Assembly (NCBI GenBank): GCA_022606425.2
Contig: JAHDVF020000106.1
Coordinates: forward strand, 1,550,001-1,614,000
Length of the DNA: 64,000 nucleotides
Source of the DNA: Lepidostoma basale
Taxonomy: Eukaryota > Arthropoda > Insecta > Trichoptera > Lepidostomatidae
Direction of reading: 5' to 3'
The notes beneath the pieces are model-generated. The model was not told the origin of the DNA. It saw nothing but the letters and a program-made list of their open reading frames with translations, and made no database searches. Every line of letters begins with the position of its first letter. Position 1 is the stretch's first letter. This document shows positions 42,345-52,195 of this stretch, piece after piece. The position numbers and the translations under genes were made by a program.

Positions 42345-42500
42345 TCATCATCATTAGACATTAGTCGTCCAGTGTTGGACATAGGCCTCCTTTCACGACT
42401 TCCACAACTATCTATCCCTCGCTACTCTGTGCCACTGACCTCCTGCCACTCTTTTAATGTCATCAGACCATCTTGCTCGGGTTTCTGTGCTAGTCGATTT
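42345..42500 (-). mobile_element. LINE-E-like 3' end
   Basis: ATCATCATCATCATTAG at the left is a GAT repeat tail on the minus strand. Codons for a W..VA..R and AYVQHWT-like end precede it. Degenerate. Confidence 0.5.
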
Positions 42501-42519
42501 TTTCAAGTTATCACTTCGC

Positions 42520-42605
42520 CATCATTTAACATTTGATTGATTTGATTGTGCCGCGTTTTCCTCTGCCTTCTTCTTTTTCTAGTTTCGTTTACGTCGTTTA
42601 CATAT
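42520..42605 (-). mobile_element. LINE-A fragment (target of a compound insertion)
   Basis: Minus strand GRPRKT / NVNDVNET-like region ending GTTTACATATACG; the LINE-A sequence resumes at 43343 (TTTACCATTCTTATTTC). Confidence 0.65.
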
Positions 42606-42625
42606 ACGTGTAGGTTGATACACGT

Positions 42626-42683
42626 TTACACAAACACCAGAAGATGGTAACAAGCTATCGAAACCGGTCGACGTTAAAGTGGA
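42626..42683 (+). ncRNA. Hammerhead-ribozyme-like motif
   Basis: Core CAGAAGA (42638-44; U4 changed), extra T, stem II GGTA/TATC, GAA, palindromic ACCGGT, cleavage base C (42669). Stem I: C37-G70, internal loop, AAC with GTT (42673-75). Confidence 0.5.
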
Positions 42684-42715
42684 AGCCCACTAAATATATA
42701 AGAATGTTTATTTTT

Positions 42716-42932
42716 TTATATACTTTGTATACAACACTCACATTTATTTAAAAACTAAAAATTAAATATCAAACATGTTTTGGATTTACCAGCCCTTCAT
42801 CAATGATATTATATAAATATTTAAATATTATAAAATTGTTTACAAATATGGTCAGTTTTGACGGATGTTATTTTTATTAATTTATTATTGTTATTTTTAA
42901 AATAAATGTGAGTGTTGTATACAAAGTATATA
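42716..42932. repeat. Element with inverted ends
   Basis: TATACTTTGTATACAACACT (42719-) is inverted at 42911-42932. It holds the minus-strand hammerhead-like motif at 42765-42810. Confidence 0.75.
42765..42810 (-). ncRNA. Hammerhead-ribozyme-like motif with perfect 7-bp stem I
   Basis: Minus strand: stem I AATATCA (42804-10) pairs fully with TGATATT (42765-71). Core TTGATGA (C3 to T), extra A, weak stem II GGG...TCC, AAA instead of GAA, palindromic ACATGT, cleavage base T. Confidence 0.55.
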
Positions 42933-43064
42933 AAAGGAAACATTAAACATCTACAACACAAAGTTATGGCGAACATAGAAGAAAATATATAATAATATAG
43001 AAATTTTGTATAAATTTTTTTTACTTCATTATTTACGTGTATATAAAAATTTTACGCATTCGGG

Positions 43065-43331
43065 GTAGTGTGAGAGTTACTGATATAAATAGTATGCTTG
43101 AAGGAAGTCAGATTAAATGGTACGGGCGTATAAAACGTAGACCACCAGACCACACAGTGAACAGAGCTGTCTGTGAATCTTCCTCACGTGGATGATTCAG
43201 TGCAATAGCATCTTGCAGAGGAATGGCTTGAGTGAAGGCGATACTCAGAACCGTAAGAAGTACAGCCTGAGATCGACCCCAACAGTCAACACAGACAATG
43301 AGTTGGGATGGCGCCAGGAAGAAGAAGATTT
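43065..43331 (+). mobile_element. LINE 3' end of uncertain family with GAA tail
   Basis: Frame RVTDINSMLEGSQIKWYGRI and KRRPPDHTVNRAV, later a W.......RR-like end, GAAGAAGAAG at 43319-43328. Together with 42617-43064 it forms a block flanked by the 11-bp repeat ACGTGTAGGTT (42606-42616 and 43332-43342). Confidence 0.6.
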
Positions 43332-43423
43332 ACGTGTAGGTTCTTTCTTTACCATTCTTATTTCAAACTGTTAAATTTAAAAAAATATATTTTGTGCATC
43401 CCAATTGTATTTTTATTTTAGGC

Positions 43424-43459
43424 GACAGCTGTTTCGTCAACCTATGTTGACATCATCAG
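43424..43459 (-). ncRNA. Hammerhead-ribozyme-like motif
   Basis: Minus strand: canonical core CTGATGA, extra T, perfect 6-bp stem II GTCAAC/GTTGAC with loop ATAG, GAA, 8-base palindrome ACAGCTGT as stem III, cleavage base C. Stem I is poor. Confidence 0.6.
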
Positions 43460-43556
43460 GTGTTACAATAATATATCAAATTAAAATTTTCAAAATTGAC
43501 ATAGGAACAAATACACATAAAGGTTTGAAAAATCACGAAAATTTGACATTTGATAT

Positions 43557-43592
43557 ATGATGATGTCAACATAGGTTGACGAAACAGCTGTC
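43557..43592 (+). ncRNA. Hammerhead-ribozyme-like motif (inverted partner)
   Basis: ATGATGA core (C3 to A), extra T, perfect GTCAAC/GTTGAC, GAA, ACAGCTGT, C. Confidence 0.55.
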
Positions 43593-43674
43593 GCCTTAAA
43601 TAAATATACAATTGTGATACATAAAATAACGATTTTTTTTAATTTAACAAAACAATGGACTATTCTTATTTCAT

Positions 43675-43825
43675 TCATTCGTACTGGATTCACTTCTTAT
43701 ATTTGCATTTGACATTCGTCTAAGAGATCTCATTTCTACTGAATTAATTCTACTTTCATCCTTCATTCACCATTTCCTTGCTTCACTTCTATACATAAGG
43801 GTCGGCACAAACACACCATATTGTG
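43675..43825 (-). mobile_element. LINE-A fragment
   Basis: Minus strand, region of MRSLRRMSNANIRSE and LMYRSEARKW. Confidence 0.65.
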
Positions 43826-44189
43826 TCACAATCACAACTATGTTCTCTGGATCCAGAAATCGTGATTTTTGACCCCTGAACTCACTCACGGATAAGAGAA
43901 TTAGTTGACTTTATGAATTATTGTTTGAAAATATTTTTTCTTCGATATCTCGAGCGGTATCGGTAGGAGACGATGTTTTCCCGCTAATTGCACCTCCGAT
44001 AGTGTGCACGCGGCCGTCTGTGAGCTATATACATACGTTATCGATGACCATTAAGGAAATTGTATTAGCTCCTGCCGCTTGCGTTGTATGTTACATCCTG
44101 TCAAGTATGTATATATGGTCGGAAAACTTTGCTTTCATTTTGCAGCAGTCTACTTACCAAGCGCCATCGAAATACTTGGCCTATTTTAA
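43826..44189. other. Non-repetitive sequence
   Basis: No gene recognised; a 90-codon plus frame (43921-44193) shows no family features. Confidence 0.3.
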
Positions 44190-44700
44190 CTAACTAACTT
44201 ACCATCACGCCGTCTCCACAGAGGGGTAGGCAGAAAGAATGGAACGCCACACTGTTTTGTCCTGACATACTTCTCTCGCTTCCTCTGCACGCGCGTCGAT
44301 TTCTCGACTCCTCACATGGCTGACATTCGATATTTGATTTATTTGATCGTGCCACGTTTTCCTCGGCCTTCCTCTATTTCTAGTTCCATTTTCATCGTTA
44401 ACATATATTTTTTTACCGTTCTTTAATTATTATTCAAGAAACAATAAATTATTTGAGAATGGTTTCCATGTGTCCAAACCATTTTGATGGCCCTTTTATT
44501 ATTTTGTTCATAACACTTATTTACACCGCATTCATTCTTATATTTTCATTCGACACTCTATCATACACAGTTTTCCCTCACTTTCATCTAAGAGATCTCA
44601 TCTTTCTTTTGCCAGTTGCTTCGCTTCCATTCATAAGAGTCGGTATGAGAACATCATTGTTCACCAGGACTTGTAGTTCATAAACAATAAGACGTAACTA
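44190..44700 (-). mobile_element. LINE-A C-terminal copy
   Basis: Minus strand from the tip CCATCACGCCGTCTCC through GRPRKTWHDQINQIS, FGHMET to EANDEHSY-like region. Several indels. Confidence 0.75.
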
Positions 44701-45490
44701 ACTGACAGGATGGACCGCCATTCTGCTATGTCCTGACATATCTCCCAAGCTTCATCTTCTTTCATACACCATAACACGAATGCTCGCTCGATTTTTCCCA
44801 CTTCGAATGTGGCCACTTTTCAATATTTGATATATTTGGTCATGCCACGCATTCCTTCCTTTCTTTTTCCACTCACACTGCTCGTATACATCGTTTTAAC
44901 CATTCTCTCATCCATTCGTTCCATATGTCCAAACCGTCTCAGGATTCCTCTTTTAATTTTTATTTATTTATTTCATTTATTTATTTAAATACAAATATCC
45001 AAGATTTTTTTTATGAATTATAACACCTTTTTCCTTTGTCGAAAATAATTATAAGTATTATATTTAATATAATATTTTTACTTATGATGCAATCTTCTGC
45101 CTTACATTTCTTCCTTATTTCGTCATTCGTTATACCTATACCGTATTTTATTTTACGCGACAGCTGTTTCATCAACCAATGTTGACATCATCAGGGGTTA
45201 CAATAATATATCAAATGTCAAATTTTCGTGATTTTTCGAAAATTTATATGTATTTGTCAAAACAATCTACTATCATATATCGTTTTCCCGCACATTGTTC
45301 TCAGTGATTTCATTTCTACGGCATTTATCCAACTTTCATCCTTTTTTCTCAACTCCAAGCTTCACTTTCATACATATGGGTTGACACTATAACTCGATTG
45401 TGTACTGCCATCGTTGCTTCAGTGGATATATTTCTATTTGCAGTGATGACTTTGAGAGCGTCATTTATTTTGTTCCCAATAAAACGTGCG
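44701..45490 (-). mobile_element. LINE-A copy with two interruptions
   Basis: Minus strand parts 44701-44960, 45075-45138 and 45272-45490, in order ([32 protein letters not shown]; then VEMKSLRTMCGKTIYD; then NKINDALKVITANRNISTEA). 44960-45075 is an AT-rich insert and 45139-45271 a hammerhead-bearing element. Confidence 0.75.
45159..45194 (-). ncRNA. Hammerhead-ribozyme-like motif
   Basis: Minus strand: canonical CTGATGA, extra T, stem II GTCAAC/GTTGAT with loop ATTG, GAA, ACAGCTGT, C. Single copy without inverted partner. Confidence 0.55.
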
Positions 45491-45837
45491 AATAAATTAA
45501 TTTCCGATATGCTTCGTTATGGCACCGCTAATGTATGCGAAGGAATGGGAGTGGATGACTTACACCCGTGTTTCTGTGATTCGATCCAATTTGCGAGGCA
45601 GGTACTATGTAGTTTTGAGCAGTTATCTTGTTCTTCGGGCAATTAGTTTCGCCTAAACCTGCATAATGTGGGAACCTTACCTCTGCCCAGGTCCGCCCAG
45701 GATTGCACCAGCCGCGGTTAGCTGACTGCTGCTATATTTTGAGATCATTTTATTTTACCGAAGGGCGTACCGCGTTCTTCTAACCTGAGTTAAATGATTA
45801 ATTTGAATGAAAACGTCTGTCTTCTAGGAGTTTTACT
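45491..45837. other. Non-repetitive sequence
   Basis: Unique, moderately GC-rich, no gene recognised. Confidence 0.3.
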
Positions 45838-47178
45838 AACTAACCATCACGCCGACTCCCCGAAAGGGTAGGCAGAAAGAATGAACTGTCACACTTTTAC
45901 TGATGCGGCACTCCATCCTTCTCTTTTCGCCCATACACTCAAGATACAAGTTACTATATTTTATAATACCTCAGAATGGTGAAACATGTAATTCCTTCTA
46001 AAATATAATAATGCTTCTGGAAGACAGACGTTTTCATTCATATTAAGTAATTAATATGGAGTTTTACATCATTATTCAAGAAACAATAAAACACAGTCGA
46101 ACTTGGTTATTATGAATTTACTCGCTATATCAGAGAATAGGCATTTTTAAATGCTTACAAAAATACCCATCACAACAAACTAACTAACCATCACGCCGTC
46201 TCGCCGGAGGGGTAGGCAGAATGAATGGACTATGATATATCATACATGATGTCATGCACGCATGTCGATTTCTCTGACTCCTCGCATGGCCGACATTCAG
46301 TATTTGATTTATTTGATCGTGCTACTTTCTTCTTGGTTTTTCTCTATTTCTAGTTCCATTTACATCGTTAACATAAACCTCTCTTACCATTCCTTCCTCA
46401 TTCACTCCTTCCATGTGTCCAAACCATTCCAACGTTCAACAACACTCTCATACACTTCTTATATTTTCATTTGACACTCTTATCAGATTTTCCCCATATT
46501 AATCTAAGAGAATTATTTTTTACTTTCATCCTTCTTTTGCCAGTTCCATGCTCCGCTTCCATACATAAGGGTCGGTTCAAGAACACCATTGTGCACCGGC
46601 AATTTAGATTTTTTGGATAAGCTTTTGTTTGCGATGTCGAATGAAAAGATAATAAATGAATGCAGTGCGATTGAATGTGTTATGAACTAAATATTGAAAG
46701 GATCATTAAGGTGGTTTGGACCACATGGAAAGAAAAATGGCAATGAACGTAGGTATCTATTAACGAAGTACACGGAACTACAAATACATCAACAACAAAC
46801 CATCGAGTAGAGAGAATGGACCGCCACACTACTCTATTCTGGCACACCTCTCTAGATTCCTCCACATTCATACAGCGAGTCATACACGCACGTCGATTCG
46901 TCCGACTTCTAACATGACCAACCTTTAAAATTGGATTGATTTTGTCATGCCGTGTTTTCCTCGGTCTGTCTCGACTCCGTACTCCCTTTACATATTATTT
47001 TTTTCAAATACATCAAATATTGAATGTCGACCACGTAAGGAGTCGGAGAAATCGACGTGCGTGCATGACACTATATGTATGAATGTTGAGGAACTGGGAG
47101 AAGTATGTCAGGAAAGAACAGTGTGGCGGTTCATTCTTTCTGCCTTTGCATTCGGAGAGACGGCGTGATGATTAGTTT
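45838..47178. mobile_element. Cluster of LINE-A fragments and repeat Y
   Basis: 45838-45900 minus tip; 45960-46110 repeat Y; 46190-46640 minus copy (TSSIT-like end to VHNGVLEPTLMYGSGAWNWQ); 46640-46785 plus (RWFGPHGKKN-like); 46795-46985 minus ([29 protein letters not shown]); 47000-47178 plus (NVDHVRSRRNRRACMTL, ILSAFAFGETA) ending GACGGCGTGATGATTAG. Confidence 0.75.
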
Positions 47179-47554
47179 TATGATATTTGAACGTTTGTAG
47201 ATGTCTGTCCACGCTTCACTTCCTCGCATGAGGAAACCTTTTTAATTATTAAAAAAGTATTGTTATTCGTTTTGCTTTTGCTACATGACTTAATAATAAT
47301 AATAATAATGATGATGGCCATCATAATTATTAGTAATATATTAGTGATAATATATTTTACGACGTTTTTACGATTCCCCTTTTTGAGTTAAACGAACCAA
47401 GAAACCATAAAGAACACGCGGACTTGACGCCCTGCCAGCGCCATACGCCACCGTCTCCACCTTTTATTGCACCGCCATGCCATGTCTGCACAGCCCACTC
47501 TACACTTTACAGTAAACCATTTCATTATTATTTTAATTTTGTTGAATGCTGTTT
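47179..47554. other. Non-repetitive with a short ATA/ATG repeat
   Basis: (AAT)5 and (GAT)2 at 47291-47317. No gene supported. Confidence 0.4.
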
Positions 47555-47958
47555 ACGAACGCGAACAGTAGTGACCTATGGATGTGAGACGTGGACAATT
47601 ACAGCGAAATCCGCAGGGTGCTGCGCAGAATTCTGGAACCTGTGAAGGCTGGAGAGTACGGCATAATGACGAGCTGTACCCTATTCACAAAGCTCCCAGT
47701 CTCTCCACACAGGTCAGACTGAATAGACTGAGATGGGCCGGTCACGTGCAGAGGATGCCGTCATCGCGAACCCCAAAAAGATTGCTAGAGTGGCACCCAG
47801 GTGGTAGAAGACCAAGGCTGCGATGGGAGGATGAAATTGGGAGAGATGGGGCAAGATTGTTACGGGTCGAAGCGAAGGACAGGAGGAGTTGGAGGCGAAG
47901 AATACTGGAGGCTAAGGTTCGATATGGGCTGTAGGGCCATCGAAGAAGAAGAAGAATG
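47555..47958 (+). mobile_element. LINE-G C-terminus
   Basis: RTVVTYGCETWTITAKSAG, then in a shifted frame LNRLRWAGHVQRMPSSRTPK, RLLEWHPGGRRPRLRWEDE, DRRSWRRRILEAKV. (GAA)n tail at 47943-47953. Confidence 0.8.
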
Positions 47959-48010
47959 CTGTTTACATCATTATAGCATGAGCTAGATCGATGTAGAGGG
48001 TGGAAAATAT
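47959..48010 (-). mobile_element. LINE-H or SINE type 1 tail fragment
   Basis: TTTACATCATTATAGCATG and CTAGATCGATGTAGAGGG: the inverse of the shared LINE-H/SINE tail. Confidence 0.6.
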
Positions 48011-48014
48011 ATCT

Positions 48015-48285
48015 TAGACAGCGCCAGCGTAGATTGTTCAGCAAGAACCAATTTGCCTCTGGTAATACCGATGGGAAGAGCAATCAGTCTGCTGAACACG
48101 ATAACATCGGAAATCGACATCTTTCATATTAGTGAATATAGGTTCAGAAGACAAATACTCTTGACTTTAGAGAGTATCTCGTAACCATATCTCATGCTTC
48201 CTGGTATTATATTTTACCTGTTCTCAATGAACCTTCATTTTATTTGCAATATCTTATGAGAAAATAAACTGATTTGTTATGATGA
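48015..48285 (+). mobile_element. LINE-B 3' part
   Basis: RQRQRRLFSKNQFASGNTD-like frameshifted end, ISEYRFRRQILLTLESI, 3' UTR and AAATAAACTGATTTG. Confidence 0.75.
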
Positions 48286-48315
48286 TTTTTATTTCAAAAC
48301 TGCTTTACCGGCAAC

Positions 48316-48822
48316 CAAGGTATATAGAATAATATGGTAAGATATTGCGCACGTAGCATGCTATCCCTTTCTAATAATTTGCTGTCAAGTGACGTCATGT
48401 GGTGAACTCGAAATCGAAACGAAACTATAAACAAACCTAAATAACTATAAACAAGCTAAATCAAATGGAGTTGATTTGCCATATCCAGTTAAAAATCTTT
48501 TTTATCGATGTAAAATGTTTTTCAAAATAAGAACAATGAACTTAAAGCTCATTGAAGATGCTAACTCTAAAAAAAGAAAAATAAAAAAAACAATAACTTA
48601 AATAAAGAAAACGATTTGTCATAATTTATTTCATACAATTACAAAAACTTCTTTTAATTAGACGTAATAAATAAACAAAGAAAAATTCCATACCCAATGT
48701 ATAAATATATACTCAACTCATACTACACAACCTAATGCTTGGGTCTCCACGTGACGTAGCTGCGCAGTAGATGTCAAAAATAAAACGCGGAATATCTTAC
48801 CATATTTATTCTATATACCTTG
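48316..48822. mobile_element. 507-bp MITE with about 35-bp TIRs
   Basis: Ends CAAGGTATATAGAATA, then ATATGGTAAGATATT and CGC, are inverted at the right end (48786-48822) with one indel and one mismatch. Flanked by a perfect 9-bp duplication ACCGGCAAC at 48307-48315 and 48823-48831. No coding capacity. A 9-bp duplication fits Mutator-like or Merlin-like transposition better than hAT (8 bp). Confidence 0.85.
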
Positions 48823-48831
48823 ACCGGCAAC

Positions 48832-49044
48832 CTGTAAAATATAATATATAGGTACAATAAACAAAATTTTATTTGCACTATTTTCAATTAAATTCTCCAT
48901 TAAATTTCAAATAACAACATTAATATCATATTTATTGTTTCTTGAACAATAATATAAAAGTCCACATTAAATCATTCGTACGAATAAAAACATCTGTTTT
49001 CTGAAAGTTTTATTATGTTTAAAAATAAAATGAAACACCTTTTC
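48832..49044. repeat. Repeat Y copy
   Basis: TTTATTGTTTCTTGAACAAT, AAAGTCCACATTAAATCATT and ACATCTGTTTTCTGAAAG, as at 10255-10500 and 45960-46110. Confidence 0.5.
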
Positions 49045-49073
49045 ACTAAGTATAAACCACTTTATTTGAATTA

Positions 49074-49121
49074 GTAGAGCCAATCGGTTTCACTCTGTAG
49101 CGAGCTTCCTCAGGGCTATAC
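49074..49121 (-). ncRNA. Hammerhead-ribozyme-like motif with 8-bp stem I
   Basis: Minus strand: stem I GTATAGCC pairs with GGCTCTAC (one T-C mismatch in eight). Core CTGAGGA fits CUGANGA exactly; extra A; stem II GCTC/GAGT with loop GCTACA; GAA; stem III ACCGAT (one base from a palindrome); cleavage base T. Confidence 0.65.
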
Positions 49122-49128
49122 AGTTTGT

Positions 49129-49160
49129 CTGAGGAAGTTCGCTACAGAGTGAAACCGATT
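49129..49160 (+). ncRNA. Hammerhead-ribozyme-like motif (inverted partner)
   Basis: Canonical CTGAGGA, extra A, GTTC/GAGT stem II with the same GCTACA loop, GAA, ACCGAT, T. Upstream stem I strand is shared with the partner's and cannot pair in both at once. Confidence 0.55.
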
Positions 49161-49178
49161 GGCCCTACTAATTCAAAT

Positions 49179-49588
49179 CTTCTTCTTCTTCTGTTTGTAG
49201 ATCTTGCGATCTGTTTATGTAGGATATCAACTTTCTTCCTGTGACGAAGACGACCAGCCTTCTCTCCATCTCTTTGGTGGTCTTCCTGGTGGTCGGTGGC
49301 CCTCTGGAGTCTCGTGCATCACGATATTAGGAATTCTTGCTGGATCCATTCTCTATATGTGTTCCCTCCAGAATCGTCTTCTCTGCCTACTCCATCTCAC
49401 TATGACTTCAATTTTGCAGGATTTGCGAATTTCTTCATTGGGTATCCTATCTCTAACTCTTAAGGGTTCTCCCCACAACAGGTCGCAATGTTCTCATATC
49501 TGCTACTCTTAAGAGATGTTTGGTTCTGACAGTGTCTGCTCTTGCTTCGATTCCGTATGTCATTATGGGCCTCTAATTCATTATTAAT
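49179..49588 (-). mobile_element. LINE-C C-terminus nested in the palindromic element
   Basis: Minus strand: RPIMTYGIEARADTV-like start, LRTCCGENP-like frameshift, EDIVRWSRQRRRF-like and PRWPPTTRKTTKEMERRL. (GAA)n tail at 49179-49192 (minus). 9-bp target duplication as given above. Confidence 0.8.
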
Positions 49589-49620
49589 AATTCAAATAAA
49601 GTGGTTTATACTGAGTGAAA

Positions 49621-50364
49621 GTGTATTTAATTTTTAAGTACGAGTATTGCAAACCACCAAATAATGGCTTCGTATCAAAATTTATTATATTTTACGAGAT
49701 TGACATGTTTCACTTTACTACAAAATTCAATAATCAATGCCTTAGTAAGGCGAAATATATTATTCTCATAAAATATAGCTTCTTTCCTTCGTATTGTTTA
49801 AAATATAAGGTAGTCAGTATCAGCCTCTAATGGCGATGTGCCTTGACCGTACCTGTATTGGAGGATACACGTAGCATTGTTGAACCTAGAAAGTTACAGT
49901 TGGCTGATATCGCGTTGGAGATGCCTCCGTGCGCAGCCCGCCGTCATCCAATGAATGGGTTCATACGTCCGGGGGGGATTTTTTTCCGCCCTTCTAGCCC
50001 GCTGGTCCACGGGGCAAGTAAGCGGCGATTTCCGCAGGCGATGCAATCATTAATCCTGCAGGAGTGTGATCTGCGCACGCGACGGTCTATACTCTTGGTA
50101 GAGACTGTTCTTTGTTTAAACTTTCAACCATAGACATTTTTTTTGTAATATATTCCGCAGGTCGTTTGAACCCTATTTTTTTTATTGATCATTTACCAAG
50201 TACCTACATGGTTTTAATACCTCCCAACTGGGGTAACCCGTTCTAGGGGGGCATTCCTAGCATTCTATATAATTTACAAATTTAGGGAACAATTAATGAA
50301 CAAGGGATCAACACATATCCTAAAGTGTAAAACTTAAAATTAATTGTATTATATATTATAATAT
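49621..50364. other. Unassigned sequence
   Basis: Repeat-Y-like piece near 49735-49800; GC-rich single-copy block at 49840-50110 with a 96-codon plus frame of no recognised family. Confidence 0.35.
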
Positions 50365-50665
50365 ATTAACTAACTAACTAACCATCACGCCATTTCCCCG
50401 GAGGGGTAGGCAGAGAGGATGGATCGCCACAATGGCCTGTCCTGGCATACCTCTCGGGATTCCTCTACTTTCATACATCGTACCATGCACGCACGTCGAT
50501 TATTCCGACTTCGAATGTGGCTGCCTTTTAGTAATTGATTAATTTGGACATGCCATGTTTTCTTCGGTCGTCCTCGGCTTCTTTTCCCACTCACGCTGCT
50601 TGTGTACAACTTTTTAACCATTCTACTCTCATTCATTCGTTCCATATGTCCAAACCATCTCAGGG
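50365..50665 (-). mobile_element. LINE-A C-terminus, open 86 codons
   Basis: Minus strand: [64 protein letters not shown]-stop, 3' tip with (GTTA)n at 50369-50380. Confidence 0.85.
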
Positions 50666-50864
50666 CATAATATATTATAGCACTATTTAAACACTATTTA
50701 AACTGTTTACTTATTTTTAACAATTATACTACATTCAAGCCGCCCTTTTTTGCAATGTATCCGTAGTTACATTTTTTTTTTTGGAATTGTGCATTGTCAT
50801 TTTTTGTGGGTCGTTTATAGTTTTATTTATTTATTTAATCACGTATACAATTTTATTTTTAACT

Positions 50865-50980
50865 ACTCTGTCCTGACATACCTCTCGAGACACCTCTACA
50901 TTCATGCATCGTAACATGCACGCTTCCTTGGTCTTCCACGGTTTCGCTTTCCACTCACACTGCTTGTATATTTTTATTTT
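50865..50980 (-). mobile_element. LINE-A fragment
   Basis: Minus strand, internal deletion between the CMNVEVSREVCQD-like end and [15 protein letters not shown]. Confidence 0.65.
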
Positions 50981-50999
50981 CTATCGCAAAATATTAAAT

Positions 51000-51110
51000 T
51001 TTAATAGACTGGTCTGTCGATGCCAGCCCACCTGGCAAATCGGTCGCTGTCGGATAAAAAGACAAAAGTGGAAGTAGTTTTTAAAAACATCGTTATATTT
51101 CATTAACATT
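51000..51110 (+). repeat. Hammerhead-bearing element, one arm, eroded
   Basis: CTGTCGA core (51014-51020; A6 to T), T, GCCAG/CTGGC stem II, then a one-base deletion in GAAACCGGTC, then GACAAAAGTGGAAGTAG and AAAAACATCG, as in the 25676 family. Confidence 0.5.
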
Positions 51111-51724
51111 AAAAACCTTCGAAGAAGCATAGTGGAACTATAGAACGCATTCGAATATATTATATAACGCTAAGAGGTCATTTTGCATTCCCACAATACA
51201 AGAAGAGTGCGCTCGTTTAAAATGGTTATCGATTATATCAAATGCGATCGTGTAGATTTGTGCTCCTCGCGTGGCGCGGTCAGTTCGCCTCGAGCCGGCT
51301 CTGGTGCTATGGTGGTTTCCCTGTGAAATTTCCCTGTTCCGCTAAAAAAGTAATTGTTTCGAATGCACGTCTCTGGTCGGGCTTTTGTGGCCAAGGCTTC
51401 GGGTTGAATAGCCGCCGGCTCCTTTACTGTTTAGTGCACTATTCAGGTTTTTATATATTCCCCGCAGGAAGACGCCTCGGCTTTGATAAGCGGACATTAT
51501 GGCGTGTCTGCCGCGCTATCGGCTTAGGCCATCAGCTGTTTTTAATTCTTCCTTATTTCCACTATAGAAAATGATACATTACGTAATTACACACCCATGG
51601 GGCTACTGCCTGCACAATTCGCTATTCCAATTTTCGCAGCTTTTTGAAAATTATACATGTGAAATATTCCATCTATTTTTAAATGTGTGGAAAATCTATG
51701 GAAGATTGAGTGTCGAATGAAAAT
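51111..51724. other. Non-repetitive GC-rich sequence
   Basis: 51240-51560 is GC-rich and occurs once. A 110-codon plus frame (51242-51574) is cysteine/leucine-rich with no known domain; I do not call a gene. Confidence 0.3.
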
Positions 51725-52111
51725 ATAAATCAAATCAAATCATTACAAACAGGAAAATGTTTAAAGCATTTATTGAGTACAGATAAAATATTATAAAAAT
51801 ACAACATAGTACCAGGAACGCATTATAAATGGTTCGACATTAGGAAGACAAGATACTTTCTAAAGTCAAGAGTATTTGTCTCCTGGACGTACCTTCACTA
51901 ATATGAAAGACGTCGATCTCCGAGGAGACCGCGTTCAGCAGACTAATTGCTCTGCCCACTGGTGTCACCAGGTAGGTACCAGAGGTAGATTGGTTCTGGT
52001 GGCCGGTAGGTAAAACAATATGTACTGTCGCTGTCGGAGAAATCTATCAGGGACAAAAATACCAACATCCTCTAGCACGGCCGAGTTCTCGAAATATCCC
52101 CTGATTAATTT
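51725..52111 (-). mobile_element. LINE-B C-terminus nested in LINE-A
   Basis: Minus strand: FRGYFENSAVLEDVGIFVPD, RFLRQRQYILFYLPATRTNL, then duplicated GTACC near 51973 breaks the frame, NAVSSEIDVFHISEGTSRRQ. The LINE-A sequence AATATAA continues on both sides (51715-51725 and 52112). Confidence 0.8.
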
Positions 52112-52195
52112 AAATTATAAGAAGTGAATGCGGTGCAAATAAATGTTTTATGAACAAAATAATGAAAGAAAGAATGGTAAAGAAAGTAAATGGTA
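52112..52195 (+). mobile_element. LINE-A fragment
   Basis: IRSECGANKCFMNKIMKERM: plus strand. Continues at 52545 after LINE-C. Confidence 0.7.

Larger units (their letters stand above)
43413..43605. repeat. Palindromic element with two inverted hammerhead-like arms
   Basis: Arms 43421-43475 and 43540-43595 share GCGACAGCTGTTTCGTCAAC and its inverse, and ATATATCAAAT. Related pairs at 45159 and 56216-56316. Confidence 0.8.
49045..49620. repeat. Palindromic hammerhead element split by LINE-C
   Basis: Outer ends CACTAAGTATAAACCACTTT (49045-) and GTGGTTTATACTGAGTG (49601-) are inverted. Two hammerhead-like arms lie at 49074-49121 and 49129-49160. LINE-C entered the right arm at 49179-49588 with AATTCAAAT duplicated (49170-49178, 49589-49597). 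Confidence 0.8.

Noticed and set aside
49843..50133. 96-codon plus-strand frame
   Set aside because: No homology pattern, no codon-use contrast, overlaps open frames on other strands.
51242..51574. 110-codon plus-strand frame in GC-rich DNA
   Set aside because: No recognisable domain, odd composition (Cys, Trp, Leu), and several other frames are equally open.
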